Assembly (NCBI GenBank): GCA_021647945.1
Contig: JAKITT010000004.1
Coordinates: 24,546 to 88,545, forward strand
From: Candidatus Polarisedimenticolaceae bacterium
GTDB lineage: Bacteria > Pseudomonadota > Gammaproteobacteria > Chromatiales > Chromatiaceae
DNA: 64,000 nucleotides
Direction of reading: 5' to 3'
The position numbers and the translations under genes were made by a program. Positions 46,277-55,980 of this stretch are shown one piece after another (within the stretch, counting starts at the first letter, position 1; each line of letters begins with the position of its first letter). The notes under the pieces were generated by a model. That model worked only from the letters and a program-made list of their open reading frames with translations. It was not told the origin of the DNA and ran no database searches.

Positions 46277-47053
46277 TTGACGACACCACGCAAAATTAGC
46301 CAGCAGAACCTCGCTGAAAAGGCGCAACAACAACATCAGTTGTTGGTTTGGGCTGGGCTTTGTGTGCTGTTTTTGACGCTAGGGTTGGCGTTGCATTACG
46401 GCACCAGATGGTTGCAGCAGCCCACAACTATGCCGCTGCAACATGTGGTGATCAATGGTGAATTTAAAAACCTACAGTCAGCGGAACTGCGTGATTTGGT
46501 GATGGCCGCTGCCGCAGGTGGTTTTTTTGCGGTCGATATGCAGGCGATGCGCCGTGCAGTTGAACAGCAGGCGTGGGTTGATAGCGCCAGTGTACGGCGC
46601 ATCTGGCCCGACACGTTGTATGTTGATGTGGTGGAACAGGTGCCGTTGGCACGTTGGGCCAAGGCTGCGCTGATCAATCAACGTGGCGAGGTGTTTGAAC
46701 CCGGTGATGGCATCTATCCCGCCGGTTTGCCGCACTTAAATGGTCCGTATGATCGCTCATACGAGGTAGCTAATCGCTACCGTCAGATTGGGGCAGATCT
46801 AAAAAGAGTCGGTTTGAAGATTAAGTTTTTACGAGTCAATCCACGGATGGCATGGCTAATGGTGACAGAAGATGGCATCAGATTTGAGATGGGCAGCCAG
46901 GATGTGGCGCAGCGCTTGAATCGCTTTATTGATCTCTATCCCGGTTTAGCGGCAGATAGAGAGGAACGTTTGAGAGGTGTTGATCTTCGTTATAGACACG
47001 GTTTTGCGCTGCAGTGGCAGCCACAACTTTCGATAGCGAAGATGGGGGTCTAA
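46277..47053 (+). CDS. ftsQ: FtsQ, divisome protein with POTRA domain
   Basis: 258 aa. TTG start at 46277 immediately after the ddl stop, with GGAGG 8 nt upstream (46264-46268). Cytoplasmic tail of about 20 aa, membrane helix (about 23-40: LLVWAGLCVLFLTLGLAL), periplasmic POTRA domain (about 56-125, starting MPLQHVVINGEFKNL) and the FtsQ beta domain with RRIWPDTLYVDVVEQVPLARW. Bridges FtsL/FtsB to the FtsA-FtsZ side of the divisome. ftsA follows directly. Confidence 0.93.
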   Translation: MTTPRKISQQNLAEKAQQQHQLLVWAGLCVLFLTLGLALHYGTRWLQQPTTMPLQHVVINGEFKNLQSAELRDLVMAAAAGGFFAVDMQAMRRAVEQQAWVDSASVRRIWPDTLYVDVVEQVPLARWAKAALINQRGEVFEPGDGIYPAGLPHLNGPYDRSYEVANRYRQIGADLKRVGLKIKFLRVNPRMAWLMVTEDGIRFEMGSQDVAQRLNRFIDLYPGLAADREERLRGVDLRYRHGFALQWQPQLSIAKMGV

Positions 47054-48289
47054 GTGACTAAAAAGAGTGAAAGAAACCTGATCATCGGGCTGGATATCGG
47101 TACCTCCAAGGTGGTGGCGATTGTCGGTGAGATTATGGTCGATGGGGGGATCGAGATTATCGGTCTTGGCTCGCATCCATCACGGGGTCTGAAACGCGGT
47201 GTGGTGGTCAATATTGAGTCCACCGTGCAGTCAATTCAGCGTGCAGTGGAGGAGGCGGAGTTGATGGCTGGGTGTGAGATTCACTCGGTCTACGCCGGTA
47301 TTGCGGGCAGCCACATCAGCAGCCTCAATTCACATGGCATTGTCGCCATTCGTGATAAAGAGGTGAGCCAGAGTGATGTTGATCGGGTGATTGATGCGGC
47401 GCGTGCAGTGGCCATTCCAGCGGATCAGCGCATCCTGCATATCCTACCTCAAGAGTTCATCATTGATCAGCAGGATGGTATCCGTGAGCCGGCAGGCATG
47501 TCGGGTGTGCGCCTTGAAGCACGGGTCCATATGGTGACGGGGGCAGTGAGTGCGGCGCAGAACATTGTGAAGTGTGTGGGTCGATGTGGTCTTGATGTTG
47601 ATGATCTGATTCTCGAACAACTCTGCTCCAGCTACGCGGTGTTGAGCGAGGATGAGAAGGAGCTGGGTGTCTGCTTGGTTGATATTGGTGGCGGTACCAC
47701 CGATATCGCTGTGTTCACTGGCGGGGCGATCCGCCACACCGCTGTGATCCCGATTGCCGGTGATCAGGTGACCAATGATATCGCTGTAGCGCTACGTACG
47801 CCGACCCAATATGCGGAAGAGATCAAGATTAAATATGCCTGTGCGCTGACTCAGTTGGCAGGTTGTGATGAGACCATTGAGGTGCCGAGTATTGGTGATC
47901 GACCGGCTCGTCGCCTGTCACGTCAGACTCTGGCGGAGGTGGTTGAACCACGTTATGAAGAGCTGTTGACGCTGATTCAAGCAGAGCTGCGGCGCAGTGG
48001 TTTTGAAGATCTGATTGCAGGTGGCGTTGTGATGACGGGTGGCAGTTCAAAGATGGAGGGGCTGATTGAGTTGGCGGAAGAGGTGTTCCATATGCCAGTG
48101 CGTCTTGGCATGCCTCGTTATGTCTCAGGCCTCTCAGATGTGGTGCGTAATCCGATCTATGCGACGGGTGTCGGGTTACTTCTGTTTGGTGAAAAACATC
48201 GTAGTAAAGGGGTTATAAACCAGCTGGGAGGGCAGGGGTTTTCAGCGGTATGGCAACGGATGAAGAGTTGGTTTCAGGGCAATTTTTAG
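47054..48289 (+). CDS. ftsA: FtsA, actin-like membrane tether of FtsZ
   Basis: 411 aa, GTG start adjacent to the ftsQ stop. Actin-fold ATPase: phosphate-1 LIIGLDIGTSKVVAIVGE, the 1C domain (about 85-165), phosphate-2 VCLVDIGGGTTDIAVFTGG and adenosine motif GVVMTGGSSKMEGL. The C-terminal amphipathic helix AVWQRMKSWFQGNF is the membrane-targeting sequence. FtsA recruits FtsZ and later divisome proteins. A 54-bp gap precedes ftsZ. Confidence 0.96.
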   Translation: MTKKSERNLIIGLDIGTSKVVAIVGEIMVDGGIEIIGLGSHPSRGLKRGVVVNIESTVQSIQRAVEEAELMAGCEIHSVYAGIAGSHISSLNSHGIVAIRDKEVSQSDVDRVIDAARAVAIPADQRILHILPQEFIIDQQDGIREPAGMSGVRLEARVHMVTGAVSAAQNIVKCVGRCGLDVDDLILEQLCSSYAVLSEDEKELGVCLVDIGGGTTDIAVFTGGAIRHTAVIPIAGDQVTNDIAVALRTPTQYAEEIKIKYACALTQLAGCDETIEVPSIGDRPARRLSRQTLAEVVEPRYEELLTLIQAELRRSGFEDLIAGGVVMTGGSSKMEGLIELAEEVFHMPVRLGMPRYVSGLSDVVRNPIYATGVGLLLFGEKHRSKGVINQLGGQGFSAVWQRMKSWFQGNF

Positions 48290-48343
48290 AGCAAATTGAA
48301 TTTATAGATTTATGCGGCGAGAGCAGCGGGTGAGGAGAAAATT

Positions 48344-49528
48344 ATGTTTGAGTTAATGGATACACAGAGCCAAAACGCAATCATCAAAGTGATTGGTGTC
48401 GGTGGTGGTGGTGGTAATGCAGTTAACCACATGATGAGTTGTGAAATTGAGGGTGTCGATTTTATCTGTGCCAATACAGATGCGCAGGCGTTACAAGGGA
48501 GCGAGGTGCGTACTCTGTTGCAGTTGGGTAGCAGCATGACTAAAGGGTTGGGTGCAGGTGCCAACCCAGAAGTTGGTCGGCAGGCGGCAATGGAGGATCG
48601 TGACCGGATACAAGAGTCCCTGGCGGGGGCTGATATGGTCTTCATTACCGCCGGAATGGGCGGTGGTACCGGGACAGGTGCAGCACCTGTGGTAGCAGAA
48701 GTGGCGCGTGAGATGGGTATTTTGACGGTGGCGGTGGTGACTAAACCGTTTAGCTTTGAAGGGAGCAAACGCGCCAAAATCGCAGCGATCGGTATTGAAG
48801 AGCTGGGGCGTCATGTCGACTCACTAATCACCATCCCAAACGAGAAACTGCTGGCAGTGCTGGGCAAGGATATGAGTCTGCTCAACGCCTTCAAAGAGGC
48901 CAATGATGTCTTGATGAATGCGGTGCAGGGCATTGCTGAACTGATTACGCGCCCTGGCATGATGAATGTCGATTTTGCCGATGTGAAAACGGTGATGTCG
49001 GAGATGGGCAATGCCATGATGGGTTCGGGTGAGGCGAGTGGCGATGGCCGTGCGCGTGAAGCGGCTGAGAAGGCGGTTAGAAGCCCGCTGTTGGATGATA
49101 TCAATCTGTCGGGTGCACGAGGTATTTTGGTCAATATCACGGCGGGCATCAGTCTCACTATTGGTGAGTTTGATGAAGTGGGTAACACCGTACGTGACTT
49201 CGCTGATGAGGATGCCACTGTTATTGTAGGGACGGTGGTTGACCCAAATATGCAGGATGAGATTCGTGTGACGGTGGTGGCAACAGGTCTTGGTGGTGTT
49301 GCAGAGGCTGACAAACTAAAGCCTAAGACAGAGGAGCCTACGGTGCGTCTGGTCAATGCGGAAATGGCTGCCCAGCCTGAAACAGCGTTACAGGATAGCT
49401 ATAAAGATCTGGAGCGCCCTGCGGTTCATCGTCGTCAGGATGCAGCGTCATCATTGGCAGAAACGCCAAAAGAGAGTGATATGGAGTGGCTTGATATTCC
49501 CGCGTTTCTGCGTCGTCAAGCAGATTGA
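48344..49528 (+). CDS. ftsZ: FtsZ, tubulin-like cell-division GTPase
   Basis: 394 aa. Forms the Z-ring. GTP-binding motifs: IKVIGVGGGGGNAVNHM, the tubulin signature GGGTGTGAAPVVAEVA (about 107-122), and the T7-loop region NVDFADVKTVMSEMGNAMMG. After a linker (about 330-375) the conserved C-terminal peptide reads EWLDIPAFLRRQAD, which binds FtsA/ZipA. ATG 48344 has GAGGAGA upstream. A short hairpin with stem GCCTCA/TGAGGC follows about 20 nt after the stop, without a T-run. Confidence 0.97.
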   Translation: MFELMDTQSQNAIIKVIGVGGGGGNAVNHMMSCEIEGVDFICANTDAQALQGSEVRTLLQLGSSMTKGLGAGANPEVGRQAAMEDRDRIQESLAGADMVFITAGMGGGTGTGAAPVVAEVAREMGILTVAVVTKPFSFEGSKRAKIAAIGIEELGRHVDSLITIPNEKLLAVLGKDMSLLNAFKEANDVLMNAVQGIAELITRPGMMNVDFADVKTVMSEMGNAMMGSGEASGDGRAREAAEKAVRSPLLDDINLSGARGILVNITAGISLTIGEFDEVGNTVRDFADEDATVIVGTVVDPNMQDEIRVTVVATGLGGVAEADKLKPKTEEPTVRLVNAEMAAQPETALQDSYKDLERPAVHRRQDAASSLAETPKESDMEWLDIPAFLRRQAD

Positions 49529-49600
49529 TAGGAGCGTGTGATGTGACGCCTCAAGGATGAGGCTGCCAAAGGCTATCAGGTGTTATGTTGAGAGGGACTC

Positions 49601-49981
49601 TTAGTCCTGATCGAGCAGGCGTCTGACGGTCTGGATTAACTCAGCAGGATCGAAAGGTTTATCAATGACGGCTGAGGCGCCAAGCTCTTTGGCCATCTGC
49701 AAGAAGTTCATGCGTCCCGTTTTACCGCCACCTGACATGGCGATGATCTTTACTTGCGGATACTTCTCACGTACCTCAGTGATGGTTTCCAGACCCTCTT
49801 TTTCAGGCATTAAAATGTCGGTGATTATCAGGTCAACTTGTGTGTGCTCAAGTAGCTGTGTCGCTTTTAGCCCATCTTCAGCACAAAATACTTGGCACCC
49901 ATCAAATGCCATTAAGAGGAGGTCATGAATCCCAGAGACGATGGATGGTTCATCATCGACTACTAAAATCTTATCGGTCAT
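49601..49981 (-). CDS. Orphan single-domain response regulator (CheY-like receiver)
   Basis: 126 aa, receiver domain only. Acidic pair in LVVDDEPSI (Asp10/11), phosphoacceptor Asp in LIITDILMPEKEG (about 54), Thr/Ser position in IIAMSGGGK (about 82) and the conserved Lys in VIDKPFDP (about 107). No output domain, so it signals by protein contact or in a phosphorelay. No histidine kinase is nearby. Divergent to the large metallopeptidase gene, with 188 bp between starts. Confidence 0.9.
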   Translation of the reverse strand: MTDKILVVDDEPSIVSGIHDLLLMAFDGCQVFCAEDGLKATQLLEHTQVDLIITDILMPEKEGLETITEVREKYPQVKIIAMSGGGKTGRMNFLQMAKELGASAVIDKPFDPAELIQTVRRLLDQD

Positions 49982-50169
49982 ATTTTTTTTTGATTCCTAA
50001 AGTTACACTTTGAATGCATGGCTCGATTTTATGAGGGCACAGTCCCAATAAGTATGTATCCAATTCAGAAATAAAGAAAGTGGTAGCAGGCGGTGCAGGT
50101 GAGGTAGGTGACGTAAATCTGCTAGAGTAAAGTGGTTTATTGCTGTTCTTGGCCCCTTTTGCGTAGTAA

Positions 50170-53088
50170 ATGAAAGTGGCTGAATTATATTCTCTATCAG
50201 GTTGGTGCTTGTTGGATATTTGTAGTATTGCTTGTGGTATCAGGTTGGTTGCGTTTTGTTGTTTAGTGGTGATGTCGTCGGCAGGAGCCCACACACCGAA
50301 AGACCCCAATTTCCTGCAACCAGACATTCAAAAAGAGTGGCTTACACTTCGTTCTCCACACTTCAATTTTCACTATGAGGCGGCCAATAGGGCAGCTGCG
50401 GTGCAGATGGAACGAGTGGCTGAGCGTGTCTATGACCGTTTAACCAAGTGGCTTGAGTGGGCGCCTGCTGAACCCACCGAGGTGGTTATTCTCGATAGTG
50501 TTGATGCCTCCAATGGCATGGCGACGCCCGTCCCCTATAACCGTTTTCAAATCTATATGCCAAGCCCGATATCTGGGCGTCTGATGGATCATAACCCATG
50601 GTTGGATATGGTCTTTACCCATGAGTATATCCATATTTTGCAGCTTGATATGGTGCATGGTGCGCCGGAAAAAGTACGTGAGATTTTTGGTCGCTTGGGG
50701 GGGCTCTTTACACCGTTTGTTTTTCCGCAGCTCTTTGCTCCCAGTTGGGTGGCTGAAGGTCTGGCTGTTTTTGGTGAGTCGGATAACTCTGAAGGGTTTG
50801 GTCGACTCAATAGTGCCTGGTATGCGGCGGTCATGCGGTTGGAAGTTGAGCGTGGTGTGCGTTCGTTGACTGAGATGAGTTTTGAGGGGTATGGCGGGGT
50901 TCGCTGGCCTTATGGGCAGATCTATATCTACGGTGCCTACTTCATGCAGTTTATTGAAGCCCGATATGGTCGTGATGCGATTCGACGCTATTTTATGGTC
51001 TACAGCAGCAATTTGATCCCATGGCGTATGGATAGCCGCTCAAGAACCGTTTTTGGTAAATCGGCCGAGGTGGTTTGGCAGGAGTTCCAAGCCTACTTAA
51101 AGCAGCAGTTTGAGCCGCAACTGGCCGCTCTCAGAATGCAACAGAGTGGTAAAGGAGCACTCCTATTTGATGCGCCGTATAACACTCGGTTACTGACGGC
51201 AGGGAGTTCAGGTGAACTCTATTTCTACCATGATGATGCCCAATCCAGGCCGGTTGTTAGGCGCTTGGATGCGGATGGTGGTAGCCGCGAGCTATTTGCC
51301 ATTCAGAATCTTATTCATATGGATTGGCATGCGCAATCAGGATTGCTGTTAAATCGTGAGGCGGTTTGTGATAACACCAACCTTTATACCGATCTCTATC
51401 TATGGCTGCCGGGAGATAGAAAGCCAAAACGTCTGACAGAGTGTGGGCGATACCGTCTGTCCGCTTGGCGGCCTGATGGTGAGGCGATTGCTGCGTTACA
51501 GCTGGAGAGGGGCAACAGCCTTCTAGTTCTGCTGGATCGCACCGGCGAAGTGGTTGAGGTGTTGAGTGAGTTTCCAGTCGGCGATGTGCTGGGGAAGTTT
51601 GCGTGGTCGCCTGATGGCCGCTTAATAGTGGCGGCGGTAAAACGCTTGACCAGCGGTTGGAATATAGAGCTGTTTGATCTAGCAAACCGACAATGGCGGC
51701 CTTTGACTCGTAATGCCGATATTGAATCTCAGCCACGTTTCTCCGTAGATGGGCGGCGCATTAACTTTCTTTCCGATCATGATGGCGTGTGGGATTTACG
51801 GCAACTCCAGTTGGGTAGTGGTGAGATCGCCACGCTGAGTCACAGTGACTCAGCGGTAATGGAGGCGGTTGAGATAGCTGATCAGCGCTTTCGCATCGCT
51901 GAGTATCGATCCAATGGCATTGAAATTAGTGAGTTGTTGCCTGCCGTCAATGAGGCTCGCTATCCGGCAACGTCTGAACAGCTCTTTAGTGTGCCTGTCG
52001 CCGCATCATCGCCCTCACCTGACATGCTGCAAGAACAGCCCTATGAACCGCTGCATAGCATGAGGCCGCGCTCCTGGTTTCCGTTGTCGGAGATCAATAG
52101 TGATGAGACCTCCTTTGCAGGTATCGTGGTGATGGGTGAGGATGTGCTTGGTTTTCACCGTTGGAATGTGATGCCGCTCTATTACTATGACCAGCAAAGG
52201 CTGGGTGGATTGGCCTACTACAGTTTTGATGATCGATTAACGCTCTCCATACAGCGGCAGTTTATGCGTGGTTCGGGGAATGATTTTGATGCCTATGTTG
52301 AGGATGAACGGCGTCTTCAGCTGCTTTTTAATCACTGGATAAATGGGCTTGATCGTTCATTTTCTATCGCAGTGGGGTTGGCTGCTGAAGAGAGTGATAT
52401 TGAAGTGGTGCAGGGTAGCGGTCGGTATGAGTCGATTGACGATACCCTTGCTGGCATTGTACTTGGTTATGACACAGCAGATTACTATCGTCGTTCGATC
52501 AGCTTGTCGGATGGTCGCCACTTTAGTCTCACGTTGGAGAGTTATGACTTAGCGGGTCAAAGTGACCACTCAGGTGAAACATATCGCATCGACTGGGATG
52601 AGTTCCTGCGTTTGGGTGGCGGACAGGTGCTAAAATTGAAGGCGATGTTTGCAGAGGGTGACTCAGGTATTGCCCCCTATGAGTTGGGTGGCGAGACTGA
52701 GCTGCTTAGTCAGTTGGGCGGGCTAACCGGACTGGGTTCACGCCACTTCCCGCTACGAGGTTTTGCTGCGGGCAATAGTGAAATGGTTGGCACCAATATG
52801 GCCATATTCTCTGCCGAGTGGCGTTATCCTCTAGGCTATCATTACGATGGCTGGTTTGTCCCGCCGGTGGGTTTGGGGCGACACTCGATTACACTGTTTG
52901 CGGATAGTGGTGATGCTTGGAGTGATGGTGGAAGTATGAGGCTCAATAGTGGTGTGGGCGTCGAGTGGGCCGGTGAGCTGCTGTTTGGTTACAATATGAT
53001 CCACATCGGAGCCACTGTCGGTATGGCGCATGGTTTTGGGTCGCTGGGAGAGGATCGTATCTACCTGAAAATTGGCCTGCCACTCTAA
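50170..53088 (+). CDS. Predicted gluzincin metallopeptidase / beta-propeller / outer-membrane barrel fusion
   Basis: Up to 972 aa; start uncertain (ATG 50170 lacks a clear ribosome binding site, and the signal peptide core at about 24-40 would also fit later TTG/GTG starts). After the signal peptide comes a MA-clan peptidase domain (about 55-300) with HEYIHILQ at about 155-162 and the downstream Glu in AEGLAVFGE. Then a TolB-like propeller (about 320-620: YRLSAWRPDGEAIAAL, GKFAWSPDGRLIVAA, ESQPRFSVDGRRINFLS). Then a C-terminal part (about 640-972) of amphipathic strands ending IYLKIGLPL. It probably sits in the outer membrane with the peptidase facing the periplasm or outside. Substrate unknown; it interrupts the usual ftsZ-lpxC adjacency. 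Confidence 0.7.
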   Translation: MKVAELYSLSGWCLLDICSIACGIRLVAFCCLVVMSSAGAHTPKDPNFLQPDIQKEWLTLRSPHFNFHYEAANRAAAVQMERVAERVYDRLTKWLEWAPAEPTEVVILDSVDASNGMATPVPYNRFQIYMPSPISGRLMDHNPWLDMVFTHEYIHILQLDMVHGAPEKVREIFGRLGGLFTPFVFPQLFAPSWVAEGLAVFGESDNSEGFGRLNSAWYAAVMRLEVERGVRSLTEMSFEGYGGVRWPYGQIYIYGAYFMQFIEARYGRDAIRRYFMVYSSNLIPWRMDSRSRTVFGKSAEVVWQEFQAYLKQQFEPQLAALRMQQSGKGALLFDAPYNTRLLTAGSSGELYFYHDDAQSRPVVRRLDADGGSRELFAIQNLIHMDWHAQSGLLLNREAVCDNTNLYTDLYLWLPGDRKPKRLTECGRYRLSAWRPDGEAIAALQLERGNSLLVLLDRTGEVVEVLSEFPVGDVLGKFAWSPDGRLIVAAVKRLTSGWNIELFDLANRQWRPLTRNADIESQPRFSVDGRRINFLSDHDGVWDLRQLQLGSGEIATLSHSDSAVMEAVEIADQRFRIAEYRSNGIEISELLPAVNEARYPATSEQLFSVPVAASSPSPDMLQEQPYEPLHSMRPRSWFPLSEINSDETSFAGIVVMGEDVLGFHRWNVMPLYYYDQQRLGGLAYYSFDDRLTLSIQRQFMRGSGNDFDAYVEDERRLQLLFNHWINGLDRSFSIAVGLAAEESDIEVVQGSGRYESIDDTLAGIVLGYDTADYYRRSISLSDGRHFSLTLESYDLAGQSDHSGETYRIDWDEFLRLGGGQVLKLKAMFAEGDSGIAPYELGGETELLSQLGGLTGLGSRHFPLRGFAAGNSEMVGTNMAIFSAEWRYPLGYHYDGWFVPPVGLGRHSITLFADSGDAWSDGGSMRLNSGVGVEWAGELLFGYNMIHIGATVGMAHGFGSLGEDRIYLKIGLPL

Positions 53089-53250
53089 GGTTGCCGACTA
53101 TAATCCTTTGGTTCATCAATGATTGTAGTTACTCAGCGTACTCATTTTTTGCTTCAACTCTCCGTTATTTTCGTACTCAATCGGTCACATATGCCCCCTC
53201 TTTCCGCACGCTGAGTAGCTACAATAATTCTACTTTGAATATGCGGGGGG

Positions 53251-53280
53251 TTGCCACAATATCAACGACCTTCTTAGTAT
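53251..53280 (+). promoter_or_regulatory. Possible lpxC promoter
   Basis: TTGCCA (53251-53256), 18-bp spacer, TAGTAT (53275-53280). The -10-like TAGTAT is repeated at 53283-53288. Start near 53287 would leave about 50 nt of leader. Moderate match only. Confidence 0.35.
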
Positions 53281-53338
53281 GTTAGTATGCGACGGTTAAA
53301 GCATAGGCGATCGTTTTGATCGGGAGTGGGACAAGAGA

Positions 53339-54259
53339 ATGATACGGCAACGTACACTCAAAAATGTGATTCGCGCCACGGGCGTTGGATTGCACACCGG
53401 GAAGAAAATTTATCTGACGTTGCGCCCAGCAGCGGTCAACACCGGCATCATCTTTAGGCGTGTTGATCTGACGCCTGCGGTCGATATCCCGGCTACACCC
53501 CATAATGTTGGTGATACTCGCCTATCGACCACGCTTGAGTGTAATGGTGCGCGAATCTCAACAGTAGAGCATCTACTCTCCGCCTTTGCGGGCTTAGGCA
53601 TCGATAACGCCTATGTCGATGTGAGCGCCGCTGAAGTACCCATCATGGATGGCAGTGCTGGGCCGTTTGTTTTCTTGATCCAATCTGCAGGTGTCGAGGA
53701 GCAGGACTCAGCAAAACGCTTTATCCGTATTAAACGTTCTGTCATCGTTGAAGAGGCGGGTAAATTTGCCCGCTTCGATCCATTTGATGGATTTAAGGTC
53801 TCGTTCTCTATCGATTTTGATCATCCCGCCTTCTGTGAAGATAGTAAGGTCGCCAGCATCGACTTCTCCTCCACCTCGTTTGTGAAAGAGGTCAGTCGCG
53901 CCAGAACTTTCGGCTTTATTCGTGATATTGAGATGCTGCGTAAGAATGATCTTGCACTAGGTGGCAGTATGGATAACGCCATTGTCGTCGATGACTATAA
54001 AGTGCTGAACGAAGATGGCCTGCGCTACAATGATGAATTTGTTAAGCACAAAATCCTTGATGCGATTGGTGATCTCTATCTGTTAGGCCACAGTTTGATC
54101 GGCTCTTTTGTGGGGAAAAAATCGGGTCATGCTTTGAATAATAAACTGCTAAAAGCGCTGCTGGCAGACAAAGAGGCATGGGAAGAGGTCACTTTTGAAG
54201 AGGGTGATAACGTGCCAATCTCCTACATGAAACCTGCCCAAGCGGTTAATCACTCTTAA
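53339..54259 (+). CDS. lpxC: LpxC, UDP-3-O-acyl-GlcNAc deacetylase
   Basis: 306 aa. Zinc deacetylase, first committed step of lipid A synthesis. Zinc ligands are visible: His78 in [16 protein letters not shown] and the His237/Asp241 pair in [15 protein letters not shown]. Catalytic Glu lies in the same EHLLSA motif. N-terminus [20 protein letters not shown] is typical. Start ATG 53339 follows GGGAGTGGGA. Length equals the E. coli enzyme closely. Shows that the outer membrane contains lipid A-type LPS. Confidence 0.97.
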   Translation: MIRQRTLKNVIRATGVGLHTGKKIYLTLRPAAVNTGIIFRRVDLTPAVDIPATPHNVGDTRLSTTLECNGARISTVEHLLSAFAGLGIDNAYVDVSAAEVPIMDGSAGPFVFLIQSAGVEEQDSAKRFIRIKRSVIVEEAGKFARFDPFDGFKVSFSIDFDHPAFCEDSKVASIDFSSTSFVKEVSRARTFGFIRDIEMLRKNDLALGGSMDNAIVVDDYKVLNEDGLRYNDEFVKHKILDAIGDLYLLGHSLIGSFVGKKSGHALNNKLLKALLADKEAWEEVTFEEGDNVPISYMKPAQAVNHS

Positions 54260-54294
54260 ATCCTAAACCCTAGGGAAAAGTATGCTGGGGTTGG

Positions 54295-54729
54295 TCAATG
54301 CTCTTTTACATGTTGCGCCAATCGGCGTAATGCAGCAGCCAATTCAGGGTCATCGATAAAATCTGCGGTAGATTTTATGTGCTCTGCCTCCTTGCTGGGC
54401 AGGACGTTAGGATGGCGTTTGGCTCTATTGGACCCCGGGCGACTTATCGCGGGAATAACGCGAATTTTAATTCGGTCGATTCTAGGGTCGTTGTTAATTA
54501 GTGTTCTCAGTAACTCTGCAGTGAGATAGCGTAGCCGGCTTGACCATGCGGGGGAGTCGGCGAAGAGCGTTAGGTTGGTGCCATTTCTGATGGCTGCGAG
54601 GCAGTGTGGCGCCATCGATTTAGGTAGTAGCGCGCGGACATAATCCAACAGCTGCTGGTGTTCTGTGATCGACCGCACCAAACCCGACAAGGCAGAGTGG
54701 TGTTTGATCAGCTTATTGATATTTTTCAT
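54295..54729 (-). CDS. DUF721 protein (DciA-like)
   Basis: 144 aa. DUF721 N-terminal KH-like domain: LLDYVRALLPKSMAPHCLAAIRNGTNLTLFADSPAWSSRLRYL, with the strongly conserved 'SPAWASRLRY' element. The C-terminal half is variable and polar. DciA, the studied member of DUF721, helps load the replicative helicase DnaB in bacteria that lack DnaC. Locus between lpxC and the M23 peptidase/secA is the same as in Pseudomonas. Convergent with lpxC, divergent from the M23 gene. Confidence 0.85.
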   Translation of the reverse strand: MKNINKLIKHHSALSGLVRSITEHQQLLDYVRALLPKSMAPHCLAAIRNGTNLTLFADSPAWSSRLRYLTAELLRTLINNDPRIDRIKIRVIPAISRPGSNRAKRHPNVLPSKEAEHIKSTADFIDDPELAAALRRLAQHVKEH

Positions 54730-54867
54730 CTTGCTTCTCGTGGTCGATTAGTAGGAAAATAACACTGTTTTGTGAACCCGTCCCTAAAGTTGTTTTGGGC
54801 GCGGCCGAAAATTTAAAGAAACAAGCCATCTAAATTTAAGTAGAGTATTTTAGCCGAATTTTTTGCG

Positions 54868-55806
54868 ATGCGAATAATCCTTCTTTCAAAAACAGGAAAA
54901 AGCCTTAGTGCTTCAGGCCGTAGCCTAACAGCTGTTGCGGGCCTATTTTCAATGACCCTTATTTCAGGTCTCGCGCTCTGGAGCGGTTATAACATGGGGT
55001 TGCGCGATGCCCCCATGGTTGAGAACCCTACAGAGTATGCGTTAAACAGCCTGTTTGAGCGCGAAAGACGCAATCTTAAAGATGCCAAAACAGATGTTCA
55101 GCAGCACATTGATGCCATTTCTATGCGCGTGGGACAACTGCAAGCGCATATTTTAAGGCTTGATGCGTTGGGAGAGCGGTTAACCCAAGTGGGTGATTTA
55201 GATAAAGGTGAGTTTAGTTTCGAGCAGTCACCGCCAATGGGTGGCCCCACCACTACGGATACACAGCTGTTACCCGAGTCACTGGTAGCGTTGATGACAG
55301 ATATTGAAAGTCTCGACCGGCAGATAGATAGCCGTGAGCAGCAACTGAGCCTGCTGGAGGATCTGATGATGAATCAGACCCTGCAAGATGAGAGCCTGCC
55401 AGCGGGGCGTCCTATCAATAGCGGCTGGACCTCATCCTACTTTGGTATGAGAAATGATCCGTTTACTGGGCGTCGTGCCATGCACAAAGGGGTCGATTTT
55501 GCCGGTAAGCTAGACTCCGATGTTGTTGCCGTAGCGGGCGGTGTAGTGACCGTTGCTGAAAAACGTTACGGTTACGGCCTACTGGTTGAAATTCATCATG
55601 GTCGAGGTTACGTCACTCGCTATGGACACAATAAAAACCTGCTAGTTGAAGAGGGTGAGCGTGTTCAGCAGGGGCAAGTTATCTCAAAGATGGGGAGCAG
55701 TGGGCGTTCAACAGGTCCTCACGTCCATTTTGAAGTGATGCTCAACGGCAAACAGATCAATCCACTAAAATATATTAAAAGGCAGCGCGAACCTCCTCGC
55801 AGTTAG
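54868..55806 (+). CDS. M23 (LytM/DppY-type) peptidase, envelope-associated
   Basis: 312 aa. Membrane helix or signal anchor (about 20-42), a coiled-coil stretch (about 70-175), and a C-terminal M23 domain (about 195-305). Zinc site residues are present: HKGVDFAG (H-x3-D) and HVHFEV (H-x-H), with the additional YGHN His. So the enzyme is likely active against peptidoglycan crosslinks, unlike EnvC/NlpD-type activators whose zinc residues are lost. Lies upstream of secA, as in Pseudomonas. ATG 54868 lacks a strong ribosome binding site. Confidence 0.9.
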   Translation: MRIILLSKTGKSLSASGRSLTAVAGLFSMTLISGLALWSGYNMGLRDAPMVENPTEYALNSLFERERRNLKDAKTDVQQHIDAISMRVGQLQAHILRLDALGERLTQVGDLDKGEFSFEQSPPMGGPTTTDTQLLPESLVALMTDIESLDRQIDSREQQLSLLEDLMMNQTLQDESLPAGRPINSGWTSSYFGMRNDPFTGRRAMHKGVDFAGKLDSDVVAVAGGVVTVAEKRYGYGLLVEIHHGRGYVTRYGHNKNLLVEEGERVQQGQVISKMGSSGRSTGPHVHFEVMLNGKQINPLKYIKRQREPPRS

Positions 55807-55980
55807 TCTCCCTCTCGCCAAAAACGCCCCCTGTTTTTCTTGGCGCTCACCCAGAACCGATGGTTACGGCTTCATGTCAAACGCCGCATACGGTACTATT
55901 CAACTCATTTTATAAACTAAAATTCATGGCCAGTCGTTGGTCGTGGATAGAAAAATTAGTTCCCACGGGATTTCCACCAC

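Noticed and set aside
48811..49356. 181-codon open frame antisense to ftsZ
   Set aside because: Complement of a highly conserved gene; codon bias of the sense gene explains the open frame.
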